Shown here: positions 36,766 through 48,699 of the stretch, piece by piece | Numbering within the stretch: position 1 is the first letter of the stretch | Layout: every line of letters begins with the position of its first letter | NCBI GenBank assembly: GCA_003439945.1 | Contig: QVRM01005375.1 | Location: 682,001-746,000, forward strand | Origin: Dermanyssus gallinae | Lineage: Eukaryota; Arthropoda; Arachnida; Mesostigmata; Dermanyssidae | DNA: 64,000 nt | Reading direction: 5' to 3' | Notes under the pieces: generated by a model | Database searches by the model: none | The model's input: the letters and a program-made list of their open reading frames with translations, nothing else | What the model was told of the DNA's origin: nothing | Translations under genes and position numbers: made by a program

Positions 36766-38140
36766 ACTAAACGAAATTTTAATTTTCCAATTGCGGCGCG
36801 GTATTCGTATCATAACCAGAGTCCCAAAAATTAACCAGCGTTGTAGCTAGTAATCGTAAGAATTATTAATCTTCAAATCTATACTCAGCTATCCAGAATT
36901 GGCCGTCATAGCACCACAAAAATGAATGGAACTTACACATTATATTGTTAATCGCACACCAAATGTAAGTACTGACAGGGATCCCTTGACGTAGCTTCAT
37001 TAATGTCAATGTCGTTATGGACATAATGCGCCCACTGGGTTATAAAAGTACCCAAAAATACCTATTGTTTTAACTATTCCTATGTACTACATTAATATTA
37101 CATTCCCCTAATGCGAACACCTAGAATACGTGAACGCGTATACCAGGGTTCTTGTTAACACCCCTTAGCACTTTATCCCAGAGCTCGTTACGTAGGGATA
37201 CACAAGACCCGTCCTCTCTCCACATTGCCAAATAAATATTTGCCCTTTTTTACTATTGTTGTGGAACATTTGGCTCAAATTATCGTACCAATCGCTAGAA
37301 GAGCATCGCCAATACACTTCGGTTACAAGCGACATACTCCATTCACACTAAGCCCCCTTTTTAAGTTTCTTAAACGTCTATCAAGGTTATGTAAGGCTTT
37401 GCCTTTGCTCGAATTACGTTCTTATGCGAACTACTCACCAACTGTTTGGCAAACACACAATATTTCCGGCTACCCTTCACGTCCTTTGTCGTTGCTATCT
37501 TGTGCTCACTGCACCCATGTAAGATTCTATAAGGCTCTGCTGCGTTCCATGAAGTATTAACCGGGATATACACTGTTCAATTCCTTGTGCCCACAAGCAT
37601 GCGATACAGGACACACTAAGTGCAGTAAACACCGGGCTATAAATAGGTGTAGGAAAAGTTAAAACGGTAGTTGTTCTGCTGTTCTATATTTAAAAGTCAA
37701 TGTGAAAGATCTTGTATCACCCGACTACGATTCACGTTGAAGGTGAGTTTCCATCATATGGCCTACAAGCAACAATGGCTGTTCTTCATCCAACCGACCT
37801 GCATGGTAGCTTTGACAACACGTTTGTAAATTTTCAAATGTCTAAGACTAGGTGCTCTAAATAAAAATCGTTTGAATGCTACCTGTTATGCGTTTTGCCT
37901 GTCCGCGCTTATCTTGCTGCTTGTTGTAGGTTCGAATCAGATTAATATAATAGCTATGCGCGCTTAGACGGAACGAGTAGATGAATCAGCATTGCTTTGC
38001 GTCGCACGGCGTTTTAGTCTAAGAAACCTGTAATCGTGGCAGCGGCAGTCGTCAAGTATCTTTCGTCACTCAGCGACATTTCTACAGGCTATCTCTGATT
38101 GGATCCGAACATACATTTACACAAAAACACGTGAAGCGGC
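36766..38140. other. No gene seen
   Basis: AT-moderate sequence with one 111-residue open frame (37225-37560) lacking any domain; not called. Confidence 0.4.
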
Positions 38141-39718
38141 AGCAGCGGCGGCGGGGACAACAAAGGCCAACGGGGGCTGATGTGGGACGAAGGAACACTA
38201 TCAGATATCTACAAGGCTGTTGCTGTTGTTGCTGCTGCTGCTACTGCTTCAACCGCCCGGCCGCCCCACTTCCCTCTTCTGCAAAACAATGAGCGCCATG
38301 TGTCTGTCTGTCTGTCTGGCTGTCTTTCGTCTGTCGTTTGTCGTCTGCAGTACAAGTTATCGCTGTGCTACTGGGAGGCATTCCAGCCACCACCTTGGCC
38401 GGTTCGTTGGTTGATCGGGCGGGCGAGCGAGCGAGCGAGCGATCAAGCCGGCCGTCTGGCCATCCGGGCCAGCAATATGAACATATGACACAATAATGCA
38501 CACGCATATGCACTCTTTATTTTCCTCGCTCTCTCTCTCTCCCTCTCCCGCTCCCTCTCGCTCGTTGGTTGTTCAGCATCAAACACAAGGGAAGAAGGAA
38601 CCCCGGCGACGATAAGACGGATCTATCAGCGTCTATCCATCTCGATCCATGTGCAGCTTGACTGACAGTGAATTCAGTCAATGATAGTCAACCAACTCCG
38701 CTGGCTGGTGGCTGACTGGCGCACCAGTGCGCGCGATGCCACGAGGGCCGCCTCTGCTGCTGCCGACGCCGCTGGCTCCGTCGTCAGTCGGGGCGTGGTG
38801 GACGAGGACGACGACCAACAGAGGAATCAAGCGACTGACTGACCAACCGACCGACCGAGTGACCGACGGACAGATTAAAGACAGTTGGATACAGACAGAC
38901 AGACGGACAGACAGACAGGCGGTCCTGTAGACCGTTTCTGCCGAACAGCAGCAGCAGCGAGAAGTGCGGATGACCAGCATATGATACGCAATGCCACCAC
39001 AACGATGCTTCTTTGAAGACAACAACAACAACATCAACAACGAACAACAACATTATCATTATCATCAACAACGAACAACAACAACGAACAACATCATCAT
39101 CAACAACGAACAACAACAACAACACCGACGACGACGACAACAACAACAACACCGACGACAACAACAACAACGACCGTCCATCTATTGGCGTTGGTAGCTG
39201 TTGTACTACTACTACTACTATGACAGTGCTATCGCAATATAGCAGCAGCATCAGCATCATCATTATCGTCGTTGTAGTAGCTATTGTAACAACCATAATC
39301 ATCATCACCATCATCGTAATAATAATAGCCATATTATTATACTACTGTCTGCTGGTACAATGGCTACTGTCTGCTACCGCTTGATGATAAAAGACGTAAA
39401 AAACGACGCCACTGCTCGGCACACTCGGCAAAGCCTCATTGCCCAAAACCACACCCGTCAGTCGTCACTCAGTGAAACCAGTCGCTATTGCGACGGACGC
39501 ATCGACCAACCAACGGCCAACGCACGGACGAATGGACGAACTGTGCAGCGGTGGTCATTGCGGTAACGGTATCTGTTGCTGCTTTGTGCTCCGTAGACCA
39601 ATTGCTCCTCATCCTTCTACTACTCTTCATGACCTTATGGTCGACATCCGCAGCCGCCGCCACCACCGCCAATGATGTTGCTGTTGTTGGTACTGATGAT
39701 GATGGTATGGTGGCCGCC
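38141..39718. other. GC-rich island with CTG/CAA and CAGA repeats
   Basis: Tracts include CTG near 38218-38246, CTGT near 38303-38320, GCGA near 38424-38442, CTCTCT near 38528-38560, CAGA near 38895-38920, CAA/CGA near 39018-39175, and ACT/CAT near 39205-39330. Frames are low-complexity. It ends where the A2 retroelement begins. Confidence 0.45.
39018..39175. repeat. (CAA)n/(CGA)n trinucleotide array
   Basis: About 50 imperfect units, CAA phases mixed with CGA and CAT. Confidence 0.85.
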
Positions 39719-40645
39719 ACTTACTAGTCGATTCATTTCGGCATGCTGGTGTGAGTGGTTCTTTTCTACGAGTGCTCTCCAGCTTCTTTGTCGAATACCG
39801 CCTTGAAGTAAACATAAGGGGCGAAGACACCTTGCAGCTGAGTCAAAACGTATGGACCCTTCAAGGGGACTCTCTCAGTTGCATGACCTTCTCTTTGGTT
39901 ATCGCAGACCCAGCCCGACATGTGCAGAGGGAGTTTAGAAACGCCGTTGCCGTTATGTATGCGGATGACATAGTAGTGGCCCACCGGGACCGAGGTGTCA
40001 TTCGTCGGATTATCGACGACGTGGAAAGTTACCTTCACCGTAACGGCCTACAAATAAATTTGCGGAAGACGAAAGCCACTAAGTTTCGCCGTGGGGGTCG
40101 GTTGGCTGCAGCAAACGTAATACCCTGTTGTGGTCAACCGCTGGAGTTTGTAACCTCCTTCCCGTATTTGAGTCTGCGACTGCACTATATGGGAACGACC
40201 TTTACCCAGCACATCGGCGGTGTCGAGCGGCTGTTGCCTCTATTCACACAGATGTGAGAAACCTTCGACGACTGTCATTGAGTGTCGCAGTGCGTCTTTT
40301 TGAGCTTAAGATTGTACCAATGTCGAGCTATAGCCTTGGCAGGGTGTGCGGCCATCTTTCAGCGGCAAATTTTGCACAGCTAGAAAGATGATTCACAATA
40401 TATATGAAGCGCGTCCTTTGCTTGCCGCAACGGCAAGAAACCGCTTTGTGTACTTGCTAGCGGGCTGCGAACCGACAGTGGAAAAAATCAGAGTCAGGCT
40501 TAGATCACCTATTACTGAACCACTTCAGTACTTTCTGTTGGCAGGAAAAAGTGACTGAGACCTCGGCTGAGATAGCGCAGTTAGATGTGTATCTCGCCAG
40601 AGAGCGTTGGGATGGAATGGCATGCACTAGCCGGCACACACACAC

Positions 40646-40696
40646 AGCCCGAAAACTTTACAATGTACACAAGGTACATTGTAAAGTTTTCGGGCT
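40646..40696. repeat. Perfect 23-bp inverted repeat at the SINE insertion edge
   Basis: Left arm 40646-40668 and right arm 40674-40696 are exact reverse complements, separated by five bases. The right arm contains the SINE 3' tail (cgggct); the left arm is therefore an inverted copy of that tail. Confidence 0.95.
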
Positions 40697-40858
40697 GACC
40701 CTCAGCCAAGATTTAACGTCCACGAAACTGTTTTTCACATTGCTTCATAGACGGACCCCCATAAGTACAAATGTGCAACGGTGGGGCTCGAACACGCGCA
40801 CCTATATGCCTCCTCCGGTTGCGAGGCGCAAACTTAAGCCACCACACCACCGGGCTCG
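40683..40858 (-). mobile_element. tRNA-derived SINE, copy 1, nested in A2
   Basis: On minus, a tRNA-like head with A and B boxes is followed by a unique body ending near GCCCGAAAACTTT. The B box at 40785-40794 is TGTTCGAGCC (one mismatch to GGTTCGANNC). It is flanked by a 16-bp perfect target-site duplication, acacaaggtacattgt, at 40667-40682 and 40859-40874. A1 carries the matching uninterrupted site (gcaaggtacattgtgcatgg near 11092), confirming the insertion. Confidence 0.9.
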
Positions 40859-41179
40859 ACACAAGGTACATTGTGCATGGCTATCATCACTTGGTGTGTT
40901 CGACTCAAGGATTTCACCAAATTGGCGATCAATGTCGTCTGCTCGCAGATATGCGCTAAATACCACGCAGCAAGCTGCCAGACGCAACGGCGGTCGTTTC
41001 ACTTCCTCGCCCGGTGGGACGGTCGCTGAAGTGTTCAAATTGTATATAATGATGACTGTATGTACCATCTTAAAATGCAGAGTTATTGCGAAATAAACAA
41101 TATGTATGTATGTATGTATGGTGGGATGGTAGTTGTGGGGTGGTGGTTGTGGCAATCATGGAGATGATTCTATGCGAGG

Positions 41180-41490
41180 ACCTGCTGACCTCGCAAAATG
41201 GTCGTATCTGATCGCTTTTTGTTGTCGGCGACCGTATTGCACTCTACGGGCTAACAAGTGCAGGGCGAGTTCAACAAGGATCCTGCGGCTAAATGGGATC
41301 AAAGGATTGCCTGAACGTGTTCCAGCATGCGTCCATGCGTTATCTAGGTATCCAACGAGAGCCTATCGAAGTTCAAGTAGAATATGAACAAACCACGCCA
41401 ACCATGGCCGGCCGAGCGACTGGCTTCTAGGAACTCTGAAAGCTGACTTCAGACATTGTTCTCGGCTCTGTGCCGGACGGACCCCTAAAA
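41180..41490 (+). repeat. Dispersed repeat R1, copy 1
   Basis: Similar to 48480-48690 over several blocks: catgcgtccatgcgttat, ctaggtatccaa, gtagaat, and gttctcggctctgtgccgg with ggaccccta. Possibly the decayed tail of a retroelement; no frame is preserved. Confidence 0.5.
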
Positions 41491-41499
41491 CAATATATA

Positions 41500-41671
41500 C
41501 TTTTTGGGCTGAACCTTAGCCAAGATTTAACATCCACGGGACTGCTTTTCGCAATGCTTCATAGGAGGACCCCCATAAATACAAATGTGCAACGGTGGGG
41601 CTCGAACCCGCGCACCTATGTGTCTCCTCCGGTCGCGAGGCGCAGGCGCAATGCACTACGCCACCGGGCAA
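41500..41671 (-). mobile_element. tRNA-derived SINE, copy 2
   Basis: On minus: A box TGGCGTAGTGC (41653-41663) and B box GGTTCGAGCC (41599-41608), about 45 bp apart, the usual RNA polymerase III internal promoter spacing. The body then has cacatttgta, atggggg, gaagcattgcgaaaa and ttaaatcttggct, ending near agccc. It is the best-preserved promoter of the three copies. Confidence 0.9.
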
Positions 41672-41699
41672 TGATTCACAACATAGTAGAGTGCGCAAT

Positions 41700-42610
41700 G
41701 TGACCTAGGTGTGGGGCTTTAGACAGGTTTTGCAATATGCCGGTACGCAGGTTGGGTGTCGAGTTAAAGCGCTGATTCGAGAAAACCGGTGGTTTCATGA
41801 AAAAATACGCCTATTAAGAATGTCCCTACCGGTACTTGTGAAAAATGCCTTTAATTGAATATTTTAACTTGTATTATTTTATTCGGGATTTATTCATCAT
41901 ATAATTAGTAGTTTTAGATCCCTCTTTGAATTATGGTACACCAGTAAGTGGCACGCGTCTGGGCGTTTGCTTAGTGAATCCTTTATAGGCAAAACATCAA
42001 TCACTTTTATCAATGCAGGGCTAGTCTAAATGAGCTTAATCTCAACCTAAATCTAAAATGGTCTATATGTCCATAAAGATCATTAATTATCCATACCAAG
42101 CCTTATGCGCACAAGTGAAACAAATTTATTTAAAATACCGCATGCTGTAATCGTTTTATAATGACTCGATACTGTTTATATAACTCCCTCTAATGCCGTT
42201 TTTGTTGCTACTTGTAAACATTTAAATAAGCAAATTGTTATGTGAGGCATTACTACTAGCTTAGAAAAAAAATCTTTACTTTCCTTGGAGATCGAGCCAC
42301 AAGTTCATAAATAATAGAAGCCGGTTTTAGCGCCAAACCTAAAACGTCTGCTTTAGGTTTGCCGCTATTGCCGACTGATACAACCGGTATAGCGCAGTGT
42401 TCTACGCATGAATGACAAATAGCTTACTGTTGGTCGACATAATTGAATCATGTCATCTTGTGAGATCTGCGTCAATGTCTAAGCAGAGCTATCAATGTTT
42501 TTTTTGTGACACAGTGGGGGCCTATACCTGGCCATTTTTCTACGCAATTTTTGCTTTCACATGTAGGTGTCCATTCTTGCTTTCTGCGTTCGACTTACCA
42601 ATGACATGTT
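41700..42610. other. No gene seen
   Basis: AT-rich sequence, no recognisable feature. Confidence 0.4.
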
Positions 42611-42822
42611 AATTACACGTCGAATATTCGGACCACATCCGTGCCACATTTGGTATGCACTATTTGCGTTAATAATTTGTATAGTTCTGTTCCTTGATGC
42701 GAGTCCAGCGTCAGCGTGTTGGACAAGCACCTAGCGGCCTGATTTTGGTCGTTGTCATCGTATTGCCATTGTTGTTCGTTTGATGACACTGGCTGCCTGT
42801 CAATTCCACTGCTTTTAATCAA

Positions 42823-43141
42823 TCAATCACCCACCGCATGGTATGTAAGACCGATTGCAGCAAGCTGATGAATAGAAAAGCTCCATAATGAGGCAGCCCT
42901 GCAAAAACGCAAAGAAACCCTCTTTGTGAAGTTGCACATACATTCCGGACTGTACCTGCAGCATTTTCCAGCAGTATTCTGATAGACCAGAGGAGCCAGT
43001 CCAGGATAACCGTATAATTCAATAAGAACATATTTTCCAACGTCGATGAAAACCACAGCGTTGTTAAAGAGCGACGCGTCTAAGACTAAAAGTGCCGATC
43101 TGTCTGCGGAAGTCTGCTGCCATAATTTGCCTACACGGGCA
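42823..43141 (-). CDS. Possible exon of an uncharacterised gene
   Basis: A minus-strand frame is open from about 43141 to a TGA at 42823, with protein-like composition: LFNNAVVFIDVGKYVLIELY, then GYPGLAPLVYQNTAGK. Within it lies a canonical-looking 57-bp intron candidate: cag|gtacag at about 42957 and tttctttgcgtttttgcag|g about 57 bases on. That is a multiple of three, so either reading stays in frame. After the stop the same frame continues open to about 42613. No family is recognised. It could pair with the candidate exon at 43295-43535, but I could not find junctions that keep one frame. Confidence 0.3.
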
Positions 43142-43294
43142 AGCGTGTAGAACCGTAGTACTAGTTACTATTGCTACAAAACCATGCTTTCAATATGTGC
43201 ATCGCACTCACGATTAATAATAATCTAAATGCATAGGCCACTGTTAGGTTAATCGGTACCACATCTGCGTCGGTATCTATGACCCTTACTCACG

Positions 43295-43535
43295 TAGGTT
43301 CTAGTTCGCCGGGCTGGAAATCGTAAGGCACTTCATATGTTTTTTGCGGGATGTCTAAGAGTCGTTTCAATTTTTTTTTCATCGACCCGCCGCCCACTCT
43401 ACGTATCGCTAGCGGCAGTAGCTGAAGCAGGATACAGTCAAACACGCGCCAGTTTCTCCTAGCTGGCTGCACTTGGTTGTTGGATTTACTAGTGATTTTT
43501 TTAACTGAACCCGTACGTTCTATGGCAACAGCCAA
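43295..43535 (-). CDS. Possible exon of an uncharacterised gene
   Basis: A minus-strand open stretch with coding-like composition: RRNWRVFDCILLQLLPLAIR, basic KKKLKRLL, then KTYEVPYDFQPGELEP. It runs straight into a strong donor, cctac|gtgagtaag, near 43294. A possible acceptor, aagtgcag, lies near 43470. No domain is recognised. Proximity to the open frame at 42823-43141 suggests one gene, but the reading frames do not join with any acceptor I tested by eye. Confidence 0.3.
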
Positions 43536-43539
43536 TGAC

Positions 43540-44845
43540 CTTCATAACTATTATTAGTATTATTATTACTCAGCAGGACGGTCTGCTGGAGACGTAATGC
43601 GTCGTAGGATTGATCCCCTTGACAAGATACAACGTGAGTAGATGCAGAGAGCTTGTGCCTTGTCTATGCTAGTGATTTTTATCACAGTTTATGAAGTTTT
43701 CTGAAGAAAAAAAAATATATATATGTAGTTAGGATGTTAGGTTTCACTTCTTTTAAAATTGCAATTTGTAACGATTGAGGGCCACATGCGCGATAAGACA
43801 TTTCCTTTTGCAAGACCGGTCACATCAAGTTCACCATATTTAAGCTACGACTAATGGCGGTTGATTCACCTTGAAAACGTTGATTCTTTGAGGTAACCAA
43901 CTATCACCTTGGCTACGTGCGGACGAATCTTTATGATGTACAAATGATTTTAATGGTTTCAAGCGGTAACCATGATAAGATTGAAACGCTTTATTTCAAG
44001 GAAGAAAGAAAAATATACATTCGCATATATGCATGTATGTCATGTGATCAATATGTAGTTATAATCTGCAAGTAGTGCATGGTGTTGGCGGCCCCTAACA
44101 CTCATGAATATGCGTAGAGATCCTCCATGGGTATAGATGAGGAGAACAAATTATGATAAATTAAATTGCAGGCATTATAATCAACGCAAACGTTTACAGT
44201 TTAATGCAATTTTCGTCAATCAGCTTGTAGGAGCTAGGTATTGGCGGAGTCCCTACAAACATTTTAAGATACTCAATGCCGCAAAAACATTACGTTACTC
44301 AACGGCAAGCAGGGTGGTAACATGTGCTGTTGTTTCCTGTGCGGATAGACCGCCTATTGGTGTATGTCAATGGCCTAGTGCTATGCTCTCGAAGCCTATG
44401 TGCGGTGCAACAATTGCTCACAATACTTTAAACTAAATCAACTTCAGAGCAAACAATAGTAACACGAAAACTGTAAAATTCCGACAAAAATAAGACTAGT
44501 CTACCTTGCTTTTGCTGGTTTGTCTTTTGTCAACGGAAAGAAGCTCTTGGACTGGTGGCCTAATCTTACAATTATTTTACAAGGCGTCGAAACGACAAGA
44601 CGGATCACTGTTTGGTCAAGTCGATTTCTAAGCAGACAAGGGCTTCGGAGTGATCTCAACTTTTAAGCATGATTCCTTGCATTGGTAGTTGTAAGTGAGG
44701 AGGGCAATTTTAATGGGTATGATGCATTGAAAATAAGGTCTTCTATGTGTTTATTTATTACATCTTTGTCTTAAATGGGTTATGTTAACCTAAAAAGGTT
44801 ATTGAATAACTGTCTTTTGGATTTGAAATCCCACGTCACTAATTC
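43540..44845. other. No gene seen
   Basis: AT-rich; one plus-strand frame (44137-44436) has no domain and is not called. Confidence 0.4.
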
Positions 44846-44847
44846 AC

Positions 44848-44849
<2 letters not shown>

Positions 44850-44884
<35 letters not shown>
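44850..44884. repeat. (TA)n array
   Basis: About 17 TA units. Confidence 0.95.
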
Positions 44885-44889
<5 letters not shown>

Positions 44890-45470
44890 TGTTACCCAAA
44901 ATCGCTTATAAGCAACCAATTTGTGTTTTGTATATTTGTCAGATACGGTACTAGTTTCTGAGGTTCATCCGTATCCGGGTTTGCATATTTGGGTCGAGAT
45001 GTGAAGTACTAGAAAAACCAAAGTTTCTAAATAATAGTTGCTAAAAACAAATTAAATTTGAGCAATGCAACAATTGTGCCAATATCATTGTATATTAGAA
45101 AGTCGTTCTAAGCATATAAATGTAGCCAATAAGTGACCACATGCCGAACACAACGAGTAAATGGAAGCATTGAGGAGAGCTGAAATGACTAAATGTAAAT
45201 GTAAAAAATATTACTCTTTGATAGAATATGTATCAATTATATTATATTGTCAAGTTATATGACATTGAAAGCCCGTCTGCGTTTACCGGCGAGCAATATT
45301 TGATATCGTTTGGCAAATTGGTGCTTATATGAAACAATTTTCCAAGCGATATCATTGGCTTACAGGGTCAAAAAATGAAATATTACGATCAACCATATGG
45401 GTGCCAATACAATAGCCTTAAGGAGAATTATTAACAAATGATAAAAAAACAGTATCGGGGATATCCACGC
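44885..45470. other. Unassigned AT-rich block between two TA arrays
   Basis: A 590-bp AT-rich stretch bounded by TA arrays; no terminal inverted repeat or coding signal was found. Confidence 0.4.
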
Positions 45471-45471
45471 G

Positions 45472-45472
<1 letters not shown>

Positions 45473-45513
<41 letters not shown>
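45473..45513. repeat. (TA)n array
   Basis: About 20 TA units. Confidence 0.95.
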
Positions 45514-45515
<2 letters not shown>

Positions 45516-45599
45516 ATCAGCGGTGATGATGCGGCTTAGGCTGCCGAATGGTTTGAAGAGTTGAAAACCTCATAGCCCAAAACGTCATTAAAATCCACA

Positions 45600-46480
45600 C
45601 CTGAGCAGCGACGATGCTAGTGAAAAGTGCACTATTTTGGCTGAAGACCCGAATTGATGTGTGTTGCAAGAAAAAGTGTCGTTTGTCGATTTTTCTTGAC
45701 GACGCTTACTTTCGCTGCGTTGCCGCTTGCACTCGTTGGCACGCCAATTGGCCACTGTCAATTGCTTTCCTAGCTGGCTGGCAACGGCTGTTGGTTCTGC
45801 GGCTGTTGCGGCTGTTGCTGCTGCTGCTGACTTGCATTGGCTTGATTGTTAATGCGCGCTGTGGTCGAGCAGAAGACGACGGGTCTTGCCTTGACACACC
45901 CATCGTTCAGCTAGTGGATTCTAGTGGTTCACGCCCCTTACATCGAACGGTGGACAGCTGCGGTAACAAACGCTTCGATGCGCCTTCATTCTATTCATTT
46001 AGACACACACGCACACGTAAACTCAAACACAGACAGACAAACAGACAAACAGACAGACAGACACACGGACAAACAGACAAGCAAGCACACTCTTACACAC
46101 ATATATCAATGCATACAAACGCGTACCCCGCGGGACGTTCCGGGGGGATACGCCAAAGACTCAGAAAAGACACGTTACACCTCGGTTGTTATATCAGCCG
46201 GTCTCCACCTCGCGGACACTTCTATGCTAGTCGTTTAGCGATTCAGATTCCCCCTCCCATCTGCACACACACACACACCTTACCACACAGATAAGGCCAA
46301 ACGAAGATACAGTGCGTAGCAGCTGTCGGCGGTGAACTTCTCGAGCTCGAGCTTGAGCCGACTACAATATCGTATCGTAGTAACGAAGTGTCTGCATTTC
46401 TAACTATTGTCGCAGTGTACTACTTGAAAGACAGTGACGAGCATTCTTGTTTGGGCCATTTTGGTCTACGGCAAACACAC
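45600..46480. other. GC-rich island with a long, doubtful open frame
   Basis: A plus-strand ATG frame runs 45614-46294 (226 codons). It has a hydrophobic Leu-rich stretch near residues 50-78 and then runs through an ACAGACAAACAG microsatellite (46026-46085), giving RQTNRQTDRQT. The repeat-encoded half and absence of any domain argue for a chance frame. If translated, the start would resemble a membrane protein. Composition matches the other GC-rich islands of the window. Confidence 0.3.
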
Positions 46481-46489
46481 TTGGTTTTA

Positions 46490-48470
46490 CTGGACTCGAG
46501 GCCATCGCTAAAATTAGACGTAAATATCTACAGTTTCTATATTAACATTCGCGTCAATTTTAGGTGACCAACCGGTTGCGGTTGCATACGCCTATAAGCT
46601 GGTTAAATCTATGATTAAGTTTAATGCTTGCTGACACGATATTACCTAACAGTCTACATACCGTTAGTGAACATAGTGAAATAGATTTAAGACAATGGTG
46701 TCTACAAAATTAATGTAAAATTGCATCGTAAATAATTCCCGTTGCGCTCTGCTGTTAAGGTGCTAGATACGTGTTTTTTTGGGCTGAAGCGGTAGAAAAT
46801 TCAAAAATGACAAAAATTCTGTTTCACGATCTGGCCATGTCAAAAAACGAACTTTGGGCGCTTTGCAATGAGTCTCGTCAGAGGTGTCGTGTGTGGCAAA
46901 AGTGAAATCCGTGCATATAGACGATACAGACAGCGTTGGGTAGGCGCCTTTAGAACAGAAGACATGCCTCGACAACGTTTAATCATGCGTAACACTTAAG
47001 TAGCATTATTTAAGTCTCAGAATCGATGTCTGTGTTCATGATGAATTACATCTAGAAATAGGTGTCCTTATGTAAATAGCCTAGAGTGAATATAGTAGAA
47101 ATACAACTGAATAAACTTGAGCTCTGAACCTGAAATTGAACTTAGACATTTTAAAGCGCGACACTACGGCAAAGCGTCTTTATTCTATTTCTAGTTTTTC
47201 TGCGTATTGGTCTGAATAGTTTTCTTCTTTAGAGCAGAAAAAAAGCTGAACTAGGCGTAATAAATGTGAGTGACCATTTTATTTTCAACAACGTAGTCGA
47301 ATAGCAGAGGCTGACATCAGCAAAGTCTATCACTTTCGCGGCGAACGCCAAAAGCCCGAATGGGCATAAAGACAGATTGTAGAATATTACGCTATCTAGC
47401 GTGATTCGTCTAGCGCCGGCCGGCCTACGCAAGATCAAGTGCAGAGCAAGAGTGCTGCGGCCATTGACTTGGCTGTCATCGTCGCCGGCGGCGGAGTTGT
47501 TGCTTTTGTGCTCAGCGCGGGTCAAGTAGAAGTGGCATTATTCAATGGGTTCTATTGCTCGAAAAGTCAGAAAAAAAAGCGATTCTTATCCACCAAGTAA
47601 CAAGAGGAAAGAAAGTGATGATAAACAGAACAGTTTTGATCAACTACCTAGTCCTTGTAAATATTTGTACTAAACATCCTGCGTCATCATACCGGCATTT
47701 GTGGGGCGCTCTTCTACTACGAGTAGGGATCGTTCGCGTAATTGGTACCGTTATATAAAGGCCCAGAACCGGCTATTAATAGTTACAGAACTAGAAAGGA
47801 CAAGGTGTGTTGTGCCCACAGCTTGCCGGCTGTAATTTTATTAAAGAATGACGTGGCCTTAAGTTACATGCCAGTCGATATCACAGGAGTGAATACGGTA
47901 GATGCTAGCAACGCTGACATCCACTGACAACGTTGTAATTGTACATAACAATACTGGTATTAGTAGTCACTACGTGTTGTCGTAAGGCAAGTGAAAAACC
48001 GCTTTTTCTCTAGCTCGTTTTTGTAGGCAACGCACGCAATATATGGAAACAACCACATACGATCTCAAAGCTTATAGGGACAATAACCAGCCTACCTAGG
48101 AGCTGGAGCAACCATCGGCAAATCGTAGGGTTTGTAAAGGCATCTCAACGACCGCACTCAGCTGTGTGGCTGGAGAAAGCGAAAAACTTTAGCTTGGGTG
48201 TGAACAAAAATAATTAGAACATATTTGGGATAGATAGTTTATTAGAACTAACTTCTCTTGTGTTTTTGGACATGGTGACCCATCGTCTAATTGTGCTGCG
48301 TATTCTGCAAAGTTGTTGTGAGGGTTGCTTTCATCATCATCGGTCCTTACGATCATGAAGATATCATGTCATAGAACATACTTATTAAATGTATAAACAT
48401 ATAAACTTGTATCTGTCTTCTGTTATTGTCTTCACCGTTATTCCGCTATGCCCGTGTCTGATTACTCAGA
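46490..48470. other. No gene seen
   Basis: Short frames only (for example 46763-46975 minus and 47229-47525 minus) without recognisable domains. Confidence 0.4.
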
Positions 48471-48479
48471 GCTGGATTG

Positions 48480-48690
48480 ATCGGGGCCACTAAATCGGGT
48501 CAAACTCTGGCGGGCTGCCTGCACGTCCTGTATTCGTTCATGCGTCATAACTGGTATCCAATGAAACGTTTTTACGTAGAATAATCATAAACATGTCTAA
48601 CCGAGACACTGCGTGTGAATGTTTTTTCCAACTACTGTTCTGGCTCATGGCGCCAGAAGGACCCTTAATGAGTCTATAAAATTGCAACGT
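48480..48690 (+). repeat. Dispersed repeat R1, copy 2
   Basis: Related to 41180-41490 (see that entry). Shared order: ctaaat.gg.tcaa, gttcatgcgtcat, ggtatccaa, gtagaat, gttctggctc, ggaccctta. Confidence 0.5.
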
Positions 48691-48699
48691 GTTTCGAAC

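Larger units (their letters stand above)
39719..41115 (+). pseudogene. Non-LTR retrotransposon copy A2, 5'-truncated, with nested SINE
   Basis: Begins inside the RT at the same point (ttactagtcgattcattt) that is internal in A1, so it is 5'-truncated, as target-primed reverse transcription often leaves. One frame runs 39751-40257 with motif B (QGDSLSC near 39868) and motif C (VMYADDIVVAHRD near 39952), both catalytic Asp intact. Then it shifts frame: RLFELKIVPMSSYSLGR near 40300 and ARNRFVYLLAGCEPTVEKI near 40435. After a nested SINE (40683-40858) the C-terminal YIVHGYHH and zinc-finger-like Cys/His cluster follow. The 3' UTR has AATAAA near 41092 and a TATG microsatellite tail. Candidate target-site duplication gtatggtgg at 39705-39713 and 41116-41124, though it partly overlaps the tail repeat. 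Confidence 0.85.

Noticed and set aside
40785..41663. Possible functional tRNA genes
   Set aside because: The tRNA-like heads lack a foldable acceptor stem pairing and are joined to SINE bodies with target-site duplication.
45614..46294. 226-codon open frame starting with ATG
   Set aside because: Half of it is encoded by an ACAG/ACAAAC microsatellite and no domain is visible; judged a chance frame, kept only as a remark.
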